From contig CM023535.1 of assembly GCA_013350335.1 (NCBI GenBank), positions 27,848,631 through 27,912,630 on the forward strand: DNA of 64,000 nucleotides, in the 5' to 3' direction. Under the pieces are notes generated by a model that did not search any database, was not told the origin of the DNA, and saw nothing but the letters and a program-made list of their open reading frames with translations. Within the stretch, counting starts at the first letter, position 1. Each line of letters opens with the position of its first letter. The position numbers and the translations under genes are program-made. Shown one piece after another: positions 36,077 to 46,069 of the stretch. This DNA is from Chimonanthus salicifolius (lineage: Eukaryota > Streptophyta > Magnoliopsida > Laurales > Calycanthaceae).

Positions 36077-37475
36077 TGTAATGACCCGTTTCGAGTTTGT
36101 TCATTTTTTTTTGAGATTTTCAAATCTCTGAGTTGTTTCGGGATTGTGGTAACAGTGAGGAGGGTGTGGGCTCCGTGGTGGGCCCTAGTTTGCTTGGTTT
36201 CGAGCTCGGAAACTCGAAGGGCATTTCAGTAATTTTGAATATTGTATAATCTGTCATGAAAAATGCTTGAAAAATCACACGTCCTTCTCTCTCGATGTTC
36301 GACATTTGATTTTCTCGGGTTTTGAAATCATTTTCTTTTAAAATAGTATGAGTTTTGAAACTCTATTTTCACGTAATTCGAGACTTTTTCTTAAAAGTTT
36401 AAAATAAAATAGTAAGTGAATGAGAATAAAATAATTACTAATAATACTTTTATATAATATTACAGCTTGAGATAAATGGTTTAAAAAAAAAATGATAAAA
36501 CAATTCAAGAGTTTGTGGGTTCTTAAATATTTAAAAAAAAAAACAGTTTTTCCAAAACCACCCCCCCCCCCCCCCCCCCCTCCTCCCTTCTCCCTCTCCC
36601 TTCTCCCTCTTATAACCTTCTTTCGGCAGCACTGTAGCATACTCCCCCATTTCTCTCTTCCTCTTCCCCTCTCTCCTCTCCTCTCCTCTCTTCCTAACCC
36701 TAACCCTAAGCTCTCTCTTTCCCCTCCCTCAAGCCACCGCCGTCGCTCTCTCTCCCTCTCTCCTTCTCTCGGCCACTCCCCTCCCCATTTCTACCGATGC
36801 TCTTCCCTTCTCCTTCAGCTCCCATCTCGTTCAGGCGGCTTCACTGTCGGATCCTATCCTTTCCGCCGTCATCGAAGTTCGATTCGCCGCCCCTCCTTTC
36901 GGCCGGACCTGGTAATCTCTTCCCTCCCCTTCTTCTCCTTCCTTTCTCTCATTTTTCCCTATTTTCCTTCTTTTTCCTCTCATTTCCTTCTTTTTCCTGA
37001 TTTCTTAATGAGTCCCAAGCCAACCCAGTCGAGTCACTGAGTTGACTCGGGTGGGTTAGGTTCTGGGCTTGGCAGCCCAGGCCCAGTCCGGCTCGCGGAT
37101 CTGGCCCAGTTCGCCAGATCTGGTCCCGCCCAGCTAGGCCCAGACCCAATTTAGCCAGTTCGGCCCGGCCCACCTTCGGCCTGACCCGTTTTCAGGCTCG
37201 ACCCGTTTCTGCCTAGTTTCGGGCCCAACCCAATTTCAAACCCAGTCTCCAGTTTTGGGCTCAGTTTCGAGCCAGGCCCAAGTTTGGACCCAGTTTTTAG
37301 TTTCGGGCCCATTTCAGTCCGGTTTGGACCCGACTCGCTTTCTGACCCGTTTGTAGTCCAGAATTAGTTTGATCCGTTTTACCCGGTTATTTATCCTTGT
37401 GTTCTCGTTTCAACAGACTGAGCCCCTTCAACCCCGGACTCGTTTTCTCGCATTAGATTTCAAAGACACACACAG

Positions 37476-38751
37476 GTGAGGGGACTTATCACAGTTTTTA
37501 GCATGCATTGCATATATCAAATATGTACTTCCGGACATGGAGTGATTCGAATGGGACCCTCTATTTATTTAAGCCACTCGGTAAGGGTGAACCGTTGAGA
37601 ATGATTATGTGGAGAGGGGTCTGTTCGAGTGCACTCTTGTCCACTTACACTATTGTGAGAAATTTTAATTGGATAAATTGATATCGAATATGGCACTTGG
37701 AAGATGTTGATGATACCTTGAGTGTTTATTTATAAGATGAAATGCAATCATGTCGAACATAGAGGGGTGTCTTTAAGCAACCTGTTATGTGCTTTTAACT
37801 CGCATGATGTTGATTTTGGTTTGTTATGTTAGAATATGCTTATATTGTTGTAACCGCTTATGACTTTTATCTAATTATCACAATTGAACGAATTTATGAT
37901 GAGAATGAGTTATGTGCTGGATGTCAAACATAATGCTTGAGACTTAATGACGACGAGTTATGTGTCTATCCATAACATGCGAATGAATTTATGTTGAGTG
38001 CCTTCTCATAATATGTGAATGAGACCATGGTAAATATGGGGTTTATGTTTGAGATTTTACTACGTGCATATATTGTTACACATACTTATGTTCTTATAAA
38101 TGATTATGAAGTCATGTACATGTATGAGAGGTATCCCACAACGGACAATGTACCGTTGGATATTGAGATGGAGGATCTTTTATGCGTATATGTTTATGAT
38201 GTCGTGATGATGTTGGTTGTTGGGAGGACTTCCCCGTTACGCTCCGGCGGTTGAGACCCCCATAGGGGATGCGGGTCTCCCCGTTGTTCCCGCGGTTGAG
38301 GTGCCTGCCCTAGAGATTGGCTTCCCCGGGCGTGGTCGAGGTGGTTTTTCGACACGGCTCGCGTGGTTGAGGCAGTTGTGTGTTTTATCATCGGGCATGG
38401 TCTAGGTGGTTTTCCGACACGGCTCGCGTGGTTGAGGCAGTTGTGTGTTTTATCATCGGGCGTGGTCGAGGTGGTTTTCCGACACGGCTCGCGTGGTTGA
38501 GGCAGTTGTGTGTTTTATCATCGGGCGTTGTTAAGATGGTTTTTCGACACGGCTACCGATGTGGGCTATAGAGATGATATCTCGATTTTGGTCTGCGGAT
38601 ATTGGTTTGGGGTGTATTTAGATTTCATGCATATAAGTACCCGTGTTGTTATGATATTCTGCATTTGCACGCTTACTATCCACTTATATTGCTAACTTGT
38701 GATAAGCATTATATCCTCATTGGGCTAGTTAGCTCATCCCTTACCTTTCAG
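37476..38751 (+). other. Predicted intron within gamma LTR
   Basis: Donor CACAG/GTGAGGGG and acceptor TTACCTTTCAG recur at matching places in copies i (4651-6474), ii (15098-16910) and iv (27549-28607). A GGGCTAGTTAGCTCA or GGGCATGTTAGCTCA block lies about 20-30 nt before the acceptor in copies i, iv and v, where a branch site would be. Conservation between diverged copies supports splicing of an LTR-derived transcript. This is an inference without RNA data. Confidence 0.45.
38328..38565. repeat. 65-bp tandem repeat, about 3.7 copies
   Basis: Units start with GGGCGTGGTCGAGGTGG at 38328, 38393, 38458 and 38523, a constant 65-bp period. Each carries TTCGACACGGCTCGCGTGG and GAGGCAGTTGTGTG. The last copy is diverged and partial. 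Copy iv has only single, unamplified versions of this sequence (near 28285-28360). Confidence 0.92.
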
Positions 38752-39361
38752 CTTCCCGATTGCAGAGGGGCCGTGTGGGTCCTTTGAGTAAGCATCTGGG
38801 GAGGAGCGATAGTATTTAAACATTTATGTTCTTGTGTATGTTCTAAACTTGGAGACTCTAGTTTGTATGAGCTTTTTATTACATGCTTGTTCGAATGACT
38901 GTATAACTATGTTCAATTAGTCAAATGTCGTTTGTTGCTCCTTGACTTTTTGAGCTTGTGATTTGCGAACGGGAGGTAGTACCCATTTTCCAAAAAAAAA
39001 AAAAAATTAGACTCGATAACCATCTTTTACGACTTTTGAGATGTTTCGGAGATAACACGTCCGCAGCGGGACGGGGCATTACAAATTATGAATCTTGGTT
39101 TTCTAAGAAACATAAAAAATTGAGGCATGTATATTTTGAATGTTTCCTTTGGGTTCGACCTCGCACTCAATCGCTGTATTATGAATGGTTTGTGTGCTCG
39201 TGAGATTTACAAATTTAAAATTTGTATTTTGTAAATTTATTTGAATTGTTTCACACTTTGTAAAAAAAAGTGTATGATTTTTTTTTTTTGAGTGTATAAA
39301 AGGGCCATCTTAAGAGTTCGCCTAGGGCCCCTAAATTCTCAAGGCCGACATTGAATACATG

Positions 39362-40593
39362 GAGTGTTAGCCGATTTAACATGGAAATAGAAGGAGAGTT
39401 GGACGATGGAAACAAAATAAAAGAGAAATTGCCGTACATGCAAAGATCGGCTGAAGTTGGGTCCCACTGTATTAACCAATTTATCTCTTCCTAAAATCTA
39501 TAAATTTGAGGCCTCTCCCATTGAGAACTTCGAACTTGGGCTGTTGTTTCAGAGAGCATAGAGAGGAGGAAGAGAAGAGAAGAAAAAAAAAAAGGCTTGG
39601 AGAATTCGATCTTCACATGGGTTTCTAGGTTGGTGTTTTTTTTTTTTCCATGTTATTTTCTTGTAATTTCTTCCATTCAATTCCTAGGTTATGTAATTGT
39701 TTTAATTCAAGTTTTATTAATGAAATCAAGACAAAATCTTTAGATCTATGGTTTTCCACTTAATGTTTGTTGATTGTGATAGTTTGATTTTATTTTTAAT
39801 CTCTTTAAGAATGTATGTTTTGATTTAATATTAGAATTTTCATCTTAAACATCCAATTTTTTGGAAAGTTTAGAACCTTAATTTTCCATTTTTTTTTTCA
39901 GAGCAGGTGAAGAATTTAGATTTTGAATTTTATGTTGAATTCTCTTTAACCCCAAGGTTTATTTTGATTATTTCTTGATTAATGAAACTCATGTTTTTTT
40001 AATTAAATTAATTATGAATTAAAAATTTGAATCAATAATCATTAATCAATGTGAGCTCCATGTTCTAGGTTTTGATTTTTTTTTTAAATATTGAAAATAA
40101 TGCCTCATTAATTTTCAATGCAAATTCCACTGTAAATATGTATATATATTTGATTTGATTTTCTTTTGTTTATAAATTCAAATTCTTAAAAAAATGAGAA
40201 CTAGGTTGGTAATTAATTAACTGCATCTTAATTTTGTATTCTAAGTTAGATTATGATTATTTATAATTTTTAGATTAATTCCACCATCTTAATTAAAGTT
40301 AGATATTTTTATGTTGTTTTGTGTTTTCTTGAAAATTAGATCTCATTGATGGTTAGTTGTTTAGATGTGATTTCTATTTTTAGAATTTGTTTTCTATTTT
40401 TAGAAAGTTTCTAAATTAGAGAATTAATTCCTTATTTGAGATTTATTTTCATGATTTTCTAAATTTCTTAAAATATATAATTAATGGATATATTTTCATG
40501 ATTTTTCTAAGTTTCGATGGGTCCGACGTTGCACTCTTAAAGCTATATTATAAATGGTTCATATGCTTACGAGTATAAATTTAAAATATAACA
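39362..40593 (+). mobile_element. Family-beta LTR, copy 3 (3' part)
   Basis: It ends TATGCTTACGAGTATAAATT..AACA at about 40593, matching the beta end on the minus strand at 11886. It has a TATAAATTTGAGG promoter-like box at 39498 and a GAGAGGAGGAAG leader. The left limit coincides with the hAT target duplication, so its 5' half probably lies left of 32391. Confidence 0.45.
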
Positions 40594-41420
40594 GCCATGT
40601 CTTCGCTCTCCATTTATAACCATCGCCCGTAGGCATGCATCAGGAGAGGAAGAAAACACGTCGCCTACAGTTATATTTCATAGCTTTGATGATTCAACTC
40701 TTATTTTATTTAAAATTTAGGTGTTTAAACTTTATTTAAAACATAAAGAAATTGGGATGTCTTCGGGTAAATCTGACTCCATGGATGGATTCAGAGCACT
40801 TGATTTAGGCTAGATGGTAAAACTTTAAAGTAGAATTGATGTCCAAAGCTTGTCGATCCGAGACAAAACGTAATGAAATCAACGGTTCATACCTTAATGC
40901 TTGGATTGAGTGTATAAAACCTCAAAACAAAAAACTGGAAACACAAAATGCTCGGTTATAACACATATTAAACACACAATATTTTCTTGTAAATTTTTTA
41001 CTCTTGGAGGTATTTTAAAATGAAGGTTTTATAAAGTGTGTTTTTTAAAGGGGTTAAAATATTTGAAAATCAGATAATCATTAAAACAAACGGTGATTGA
41101 ACTCATCATTTGAAAACACTGAGTGTTTTTCAAGTGAAATGGTTTTATGATCAATTTTTTATAATTAATAATTGAGATATAAATAGTTATGATTTTGCCA
41201 TTTAAAGTTTAATGAGTCGGATTGATGAGCTCTCGAGCTTGGATTGGACTAAACCTGAACTTTTCAAAAAGTCCAGTAATCTTCACCTCATAAAGTATAT
41301 TTAAAGGGACAAAATTACACAATTACATCTAAGTAAGAGTTAGAAGTATTACAGAAATACTATGAGACACAAAGAGGCTTAACACCTTGGTCTTAAAAAA
41401 AAATTCATTGGGACAAAATT
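40594..41420. other. No gene recognised
   Basis: AT-rich sequence between the beta LTR end and the hAT target duplication. No coding frame, repeat or regulatory element could be supported. Confidence 0.45.
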
Positions 41421-41824
41421 AGCAACATCAGGGGTAGAAAAATCGGCTGAGCCGATATTCCGATCGATTTTTGATATCGGCCGAACTTTTTCTCTCTCTT
41501 GCCCCTTTTTTTTAAAAAAAAAATTTCAAAAAAATTACAGTAAATGCAGATAATTATGAGTTTATTGAATATGTAACTTTTTCATAAAATATCGGACATT
41601 TACATCTTCTAATATATTTTTGAAGTTATGATAGCGGGAAATTATATAATTAGTAATAAAATGGTGAAAATTACAAGGAAAATGATATAAATGAGGAAAA
41701 TTTGTAGAAATAATTTCATAATTTATTTTCTTAGTCAAATGAGTGTTATTTTAAGTTATCCTTCAAATAAATAGTTCTTAAAAAATAACTTTAAAGTTTT
41801 AAAGGAGATATTAACAACATAGAC

Positions 41825-42109
41825 AGTTATTTTTTAAGCACTGTGTATTTTCAAAATTTCTCAAATTGAATATCCGGACTAATTACGATAACTTGATAAA
41901 AATACTTTAAAATTTCAAGGTCTTTTGACACTGCCAAATATATTTTCCACACAGTCAAGGGATACCCTTATTTGTAAAACACTGTATTTTAAGTATTTGG
42001 GAGTGTCAAAAGACCTTGAATTGTTAAAGTATTTTTATCAGGTTATCGTAATTAGTCCGGATATTTAATTTGAGAAATTTTAAAAATACACAGTACTTAA
42101 AAAATAACT
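41825..42109. mobile_element. Foldback MITE with ~116-bp arms
   Basis: Arms 41825-41940 and 41993-42109 are inverted copies with about ten mismatches. They share AAGGTCTTTTGACACT, GATAAAAATACTTTAA and ATATCCGGACTAATTACGAT (reversed in the right arm). The loop is about 52 nt. No coding capacity. It is nested in the hAT element. Confidence 0.85.
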
Positions 42110-42489
42110 TTAAAATTTAAAAAATAAAAATTTTACTATTTAAAATTTTTAAATCAATTTTACTGTATCATTCGAAGGATAATCCTTCGAACTAGAACTG
42201 AATTATCGTTCAAGGTTTTTTAGCAGGAGGATAAAATAGTAATTTACACATAAATTTGAAAAGGGGTGTTCCCTAGTAGAAAAATGGGGTGTCTGAATAG
42301 GGCCTCTAGAAATATTAGATGGTAAATATAATATTAAATTATTATAATAAGATAAAAAAAATATATTATAATTTTTACTTTCAGCCTTGTAAATATTGTA
42401 TTTAAAATAAAAGTAATTTTTTGAAAAAATATTAGATTACACGTGTGAGCTTTTTAGTGAGCTCACGTGAGTTACTTTTTTAAAAAGGC

Positions 42490-42620
42490 TTGTTCACTTA
42501 CAAACCCTCCCTAATGCTCTTCTTTTCATACCCTTCTTCTCTTTCCCTCTCTTGCTGAACCCTAACCGCCGCCGCTCTCTATATTTTTCCCATCAACGAA
42601 GAAGAAAAAGAAGAGAAAGG
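42490..42620 (+). other. Leader-like segment inside the hAT (possible capture)
   Basis: The segment runs from a TC-rich stretch through AACCCTAACCGCCGCCGCTC to GAAGAGAAAG/GTAAGC, a strong donor-like site at 42619. Its composition contrasts with the AT-rich element around it and resembles a plant 5' UTR followed by an intron. The source gene is not recognised. Confidence 0.3.
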
Positions 42621-43514
42621 TAAGCTGTGAATGGTATAGCGATTTTTTTTCTTCAATCTTTTCTCCATATTTTATTTTTTCTCTTTCCATTCTTTCTAGT
42701 CCCATTTTTTCCGATTTTTCTAGCAAAAAAGCTTTTTTTTTAAAAAAAACAAACAACCGAATTTTTAAAATTCGGCCGATATCATGACCGAATTATCAGT
42801 CAGGAATTCGGTCATATCGGCCGAATTTTTTTGTACGGCCGATACTATACATATCGGCCGATATAGATCGATGGTAAAAAAATCAATATAATTCGGCCGA
42901 TATGCACAGTATCAACGGAATTTTTTACCCCCGAGCAACCTGGACCGACCTCGGTAGCGACAAGATTGGTGCCAATCTTTCCAATCGTCCAAGCCTCGTG
43001 GACTTCACTTCTCTACAGAAACGTGTTGTGTTTTGAAATTGGACAAACTTCTTTTTGCCCTTTTGACTTTTCCAGACTCAGGAATTTCTCAGTAGTATAA
43101 TGTCTTGGGTGGCAAAAAACATATCATGTTTGACGTGTTCCGCCCAATCATTCCCTTCCGCGTGGGCTTTGCCAGAGGAATATTGGCAAACTCATTAACA
43201 AATAGGAGGTTTTATAATTTTAATTTAATTATACATTTTACAACAAATTCAGATTCACTGACTCTATAAAATACGAAGTAATTGCCGATGTAAAATTTGA
43301 AAAAAGTTTAGTTTCATTAATTTTCTAATCCATCTAATTTAAACTAAGCTAAATAAATGGTTAAAATAATGATTGTGTATTTTATTCTTTTAATCAAGTT
43401 TGACAAGAATTACTCAATAAATTTATTTTTAAAATAGCTTATTTTTAATAGTTACTTTAAGTTTATAAGGCTAATGTGCTTTATAAAAATAATATATTGT
43501 TGAAATTATAATTG

Positions 43515-43655
43515 TCACCATAAGTTGTGACTCAACGATCCTATTTCTGAGTAAGTTGTGCCTCACTGGTCTTGAGTGAGGAAATAGGTCTCTTCTGACG
43601 TCACTATAAGTTGTGACTCGACAATCCTGAGTGTAGAAATAGGTATCTTCCGACT
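43515..43655. repeat. Imperfect repeats upstream of ALG7
   Basis: TCACYATAAGTTGTGACTC (43515 and 43601) occurs twice in a 28-nt unit with three mismatches. GARTGTAGAAATAGG-type units at 43574-43599 and 43630-43655 (GAAATAGGT.TCTTC.GAC) are repeated as well. These lie 30-170 bp before the predicted TATA box, so they could be promoter elements. Confidence 0.6.
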
Positions 43656-43678
43656 CGGTAGCAGCGGCACAGAGAAAG

Positions 43679-43688
43679 CTTATATAGA
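43679..43688 (+). promoter_or_regulatory. ALG7: Candidate TATA box of ALG7
   Basis: CTTATATAGA lies about 45 bp before a good splice donor (CGGCG/GTAAGG, 43727) and 2.0 kb before the ATG. It fits transcription starting near 43710 and a leader intron. The evidence is positional only. Confidence 0.4.
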
Positions 43689-43726
43689 GAACGACAAAAT
43701 TCTCTGAAAAGTTTTAATATTCGGCG

Positions 43727-45627
43727 GTAAGGGAATCTGGAAAATCTTCTCTCTTGCCTACATCTTCTTCTTTTTGTCGTCGGTGCATCATGTATATCTA
43801 TTTTTCCTTTTTATAGCACTTTTCTTCTTCTTCTTTAAACTGCAATAAGGCCCCCTATTTCATTGAATTTGTCAAAATTTCATATCGGCTCTACAAGTTA
43901 TGTTTCTCTTTGTTTTCTAATTAATCCAGTGACGTTATTTAAACATTGATTAATTACTTTAATTGATAATCGATAACGTTTATTAATCATATTAGAGATC
44001 GAGCTGTGAAATTGGTTCAAACCCGTTTGACCTCTGGTTCAATTGGCTCGGATCTTGATAGTATCTGTTTAACAACATTGAAATCAATCCAAAAAGATTG
44101 ATGGTATTTGCTACATTTTTTTACAAGAAATTATCACTTATGCACATAGGTGCCAGATATTGCCTTGTGCATGTGTGGGGCGAATTTTGCCCATTGTGAT
44201 ATGATTATCAAATATGTGCTCACATAAAAGTAGTCTTTATGAGATTAATAAAGGCACATTTTCAAAGGTCACCATCATTTGAAGATAATTTTTTTGTAAT
44301 TAAGTGCTCAAATTTTGGAGAACTTAGAAGATATGGCTTGATTGATTTAATCAAGGTCATTTTTGGTAGGACACAGATTCAAACATATACCTTTCAGCAT
44401 ACCCATCCCTATGTTGTTGTGGATACACATTGTAAGGGGTGTATTGATGATCATCACCTGTTTTTAATAGTCTATTTAATGGTTGATTATTGTCCATGAC
44501 AATGTGTTGTTTATATTGAAGTGTTCCATGAGAATGTTAATTGGTTTTTAGATTTAGGAATTCAGTTAATTGAAGTATATATTGATATGATTCATTGGGA
44601 TTGCGACATTGCCAAGGTTGAAGCCTTCTTTCTCATACTATTTTCATCTCCTTTTGTATCTGTTGGTACTCAATAATGTATTTATCATTGTATTCTTATC
44701 ATGTCGTGTATTTGAATCTTGACTGCAATTCAGTAAAAGCATACCTAATTTCTATAAAATTTATAGAATATACCACAGATAAACACCTCTATCAAATCAA
44801 TCGATGCAATATAGTTAGCATAAGCATAATTGGGAAAAGTAAAGTTGTGAAGTAGATTAGGAATTGAAACAAGTGGAGATGTTATCACTAGTATTATGTC
44901 ATTATTTTTTTATCATTTTTTTTACAATTTCCTCAACTACAACCTCCTTAAATGCTGACAGAACTGCGCTGACATATCATGGGACATGTGTTTCCATATA
45001 AAGGACCTCTATCTTTCATCTTACATAATTACCATCTTATCATCATGTATATCTCTTTAGTGAAAATTAAGACACATGCATACATGGCCTATCATTGTGT
45101 TGTATTTTAAAAGAATGGTAGTAAAACTATTTGTCTTGTAGAGATTCATTGAGGGTGAAATGCAATGCTTCGGTGACAGGCCATTCTAGCTAACATACTA
45201 GGCAAACTGCTTGTCCAGTTTTAAGCATGTATTTTAAGTACATTCTATTTATAGAACTTGTTATATAATAGTTGAGCTAGTAAGAGCTTGTTATTGACAA
45301 GTGGTGTTTATTGATGATAATTATCTTTGATATTTGAACTAATTTTTGAAATTAAAGTATACTACGTTTTGGTGAACTTTTAAGGAGACTTATTATTTTA
45401 TAAAAATCTCAATAACCTTGTAAGTTGGTTTGAATTTGATTTTAATTATACATTAGAATCTTTTGAAATATCTACAGTTTTAACACAATAATATTTGGTG
45501 ATAATAAGAATTTAATGTCAGGATCTTCAATAATTATCAAACAATAGTATTTTAATTTCTTAGGATTTTGCCAATTGCCAACCATCAAGATTTCCTTTTT
45601 CCCTAACATTTTCTTTTTCTTTGATAG
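43727..45627 (+). other. ALG7: Predicted leader (5' UTR) intron of ALG7
   Basis: The donor CGGCG/GTAAGG at 43727 and the acceptor TTTCTTTGATAG at 45627 bound a T-rich interval typical of a plant leader intron. The acceptor lies 68 bp before the ATG. The interval holds a degenerate AACCG-rich repeat near 44010-44090 and an unsupported 86-codon frame at 44239. The donor is less certain than the acceptor. Confidence 0.45.
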
Positions 45628-45695
45628 GTTGAAGATTTTACAAGCTCAAAATCTGAGAGTTGCCGAAGACACTTTTAATTTTGGAGCTTCTAACA

Positions 45696-46069
45696 ATGGC
45701 TGCGACTGTTGGCACTCGCAAGCGCGTATCTTCAAAAACTCCTTCTACTAAGTTGCAAAAGCCAGATGAGATTCCAGAAGCCCCAGAAACCAAAAAAGAA
45801 GAAGAAACCTTTAACATTGGTCCTCCCAAAATGGGTCTCATTTTTGCCATCTCTGCTTTCTTCCTCCTTCCATTCTTCTACCTCCTTTTTTTCCACTACA
45901 CCATTGATCCAGATCTTCGCTTCTCCATCCTCATCAACTCTGCCATGAGCTTTGGTGGCTTTTTTGTCGCAATCCTATTTATCCCTGTTGCGTCCAGATA
46001 TGTGCTCCGCCGGAATTTGTCTGGTTTCGACATCAACAAGAAGGGCACTCGTGAGGGTTCCATAAAAGT
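45696..46069 (+). CDS. ALG7: ALG7 coding exon 1
   Basis: The start AACAATGGC has a good plant context. An upstream in-frame ATG at 45660 adds 12 residues but lies in the leader, and homologous proteins begin with MAA. The exon ends within codon 125 (GT, completed by G of exon 2) before GTAATA. It encodes the polar N-terminus and two membrane segments. Read alone as an open frame it looks like a small two-helix membrane protein, which is misleading. Confidence 0.93.

Larger units (their letters stand above)
36077..39083 (+). mobile_element. Family-gamma long LTR, copy v (complete solo LTR)
   Basis: Starts TGTAATGACCCG and ends GGACGGGGCATTACA, so the outermost TGTAATG/CATTACA form an inverted repeat. 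A perfect 5-bp duplication AATTA flanks it (36072-36076 and 39084-39088). Length is 3007 bp, with no primer site or pol, so it is a solo LTR. It contains a run of about 22 C (36560), a CT-rich leader (36580-36800), a donor CACAG/GTGAGG at 37476, a 65-bp tandem repeat, and the acceptor TTACCTTTCAG at 38751. The open frame at 36492-37040 is CT-rich low-complexity sequence. Confidence 0.88.
32399..39353. mobile_element. hAT-like non-autonomous element, heavily nested
   Basis: The left end CAGGGCCAGCCCTACACCAC and the right end (reverse complement CAATGTCGGCCTTGAG..GGGGCCCTAGGCG) share an imperfect terminal repeat with AGGGGCCC-type blocks. Both are flanked by an 8-bp duplication with one mismatch: AATACAGG (32391-32398) and AATACATG (39354-39361). 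An 8-bp duplication and a CAGGG start fit hAT. The hAT core holds a photolyase fragment. Beta LTR sequence (33495 onward) and gamma copy v (36077-39083) were inserted later. No transposase is seen. Confidence 0.5.
41429..42933. mobile_element. Non-autonomous hAT element
   Basis: The ends CAGGGGTAGAAAAATC and, reversed, CGGGGGTAAAAAATTC match at 13 of 16 positions. They are flanked by 8-bp duplications AGCAACAT (41421-41428) and AGCAACCT (42934-42941), one mismatch. Subterminal words ATATCGGCCGA / TCGGCCGATAT occur about seven times near the two ends, as expected for hAT transposase binding sites. No transposase is present. It carries a nested MITE hairpin and, at 42490-42620, a leader-like segment. 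It lies about 0.75 kb upstream of the predicted ALG7 TATA box. Confidence 0.75.

Noticed and set aside
36492..37040. 182-codon proline/serine-rich open frame
   Set aside because: It is the CT-rich leader of a gamma LTR following a poly-C run; composition, not coding signal, keeps it open.
44239..44499. 86-codon frame in the ALG7 leader intron
   Set aside because: No recognised family, AT-rich, and inside a predicted intron.
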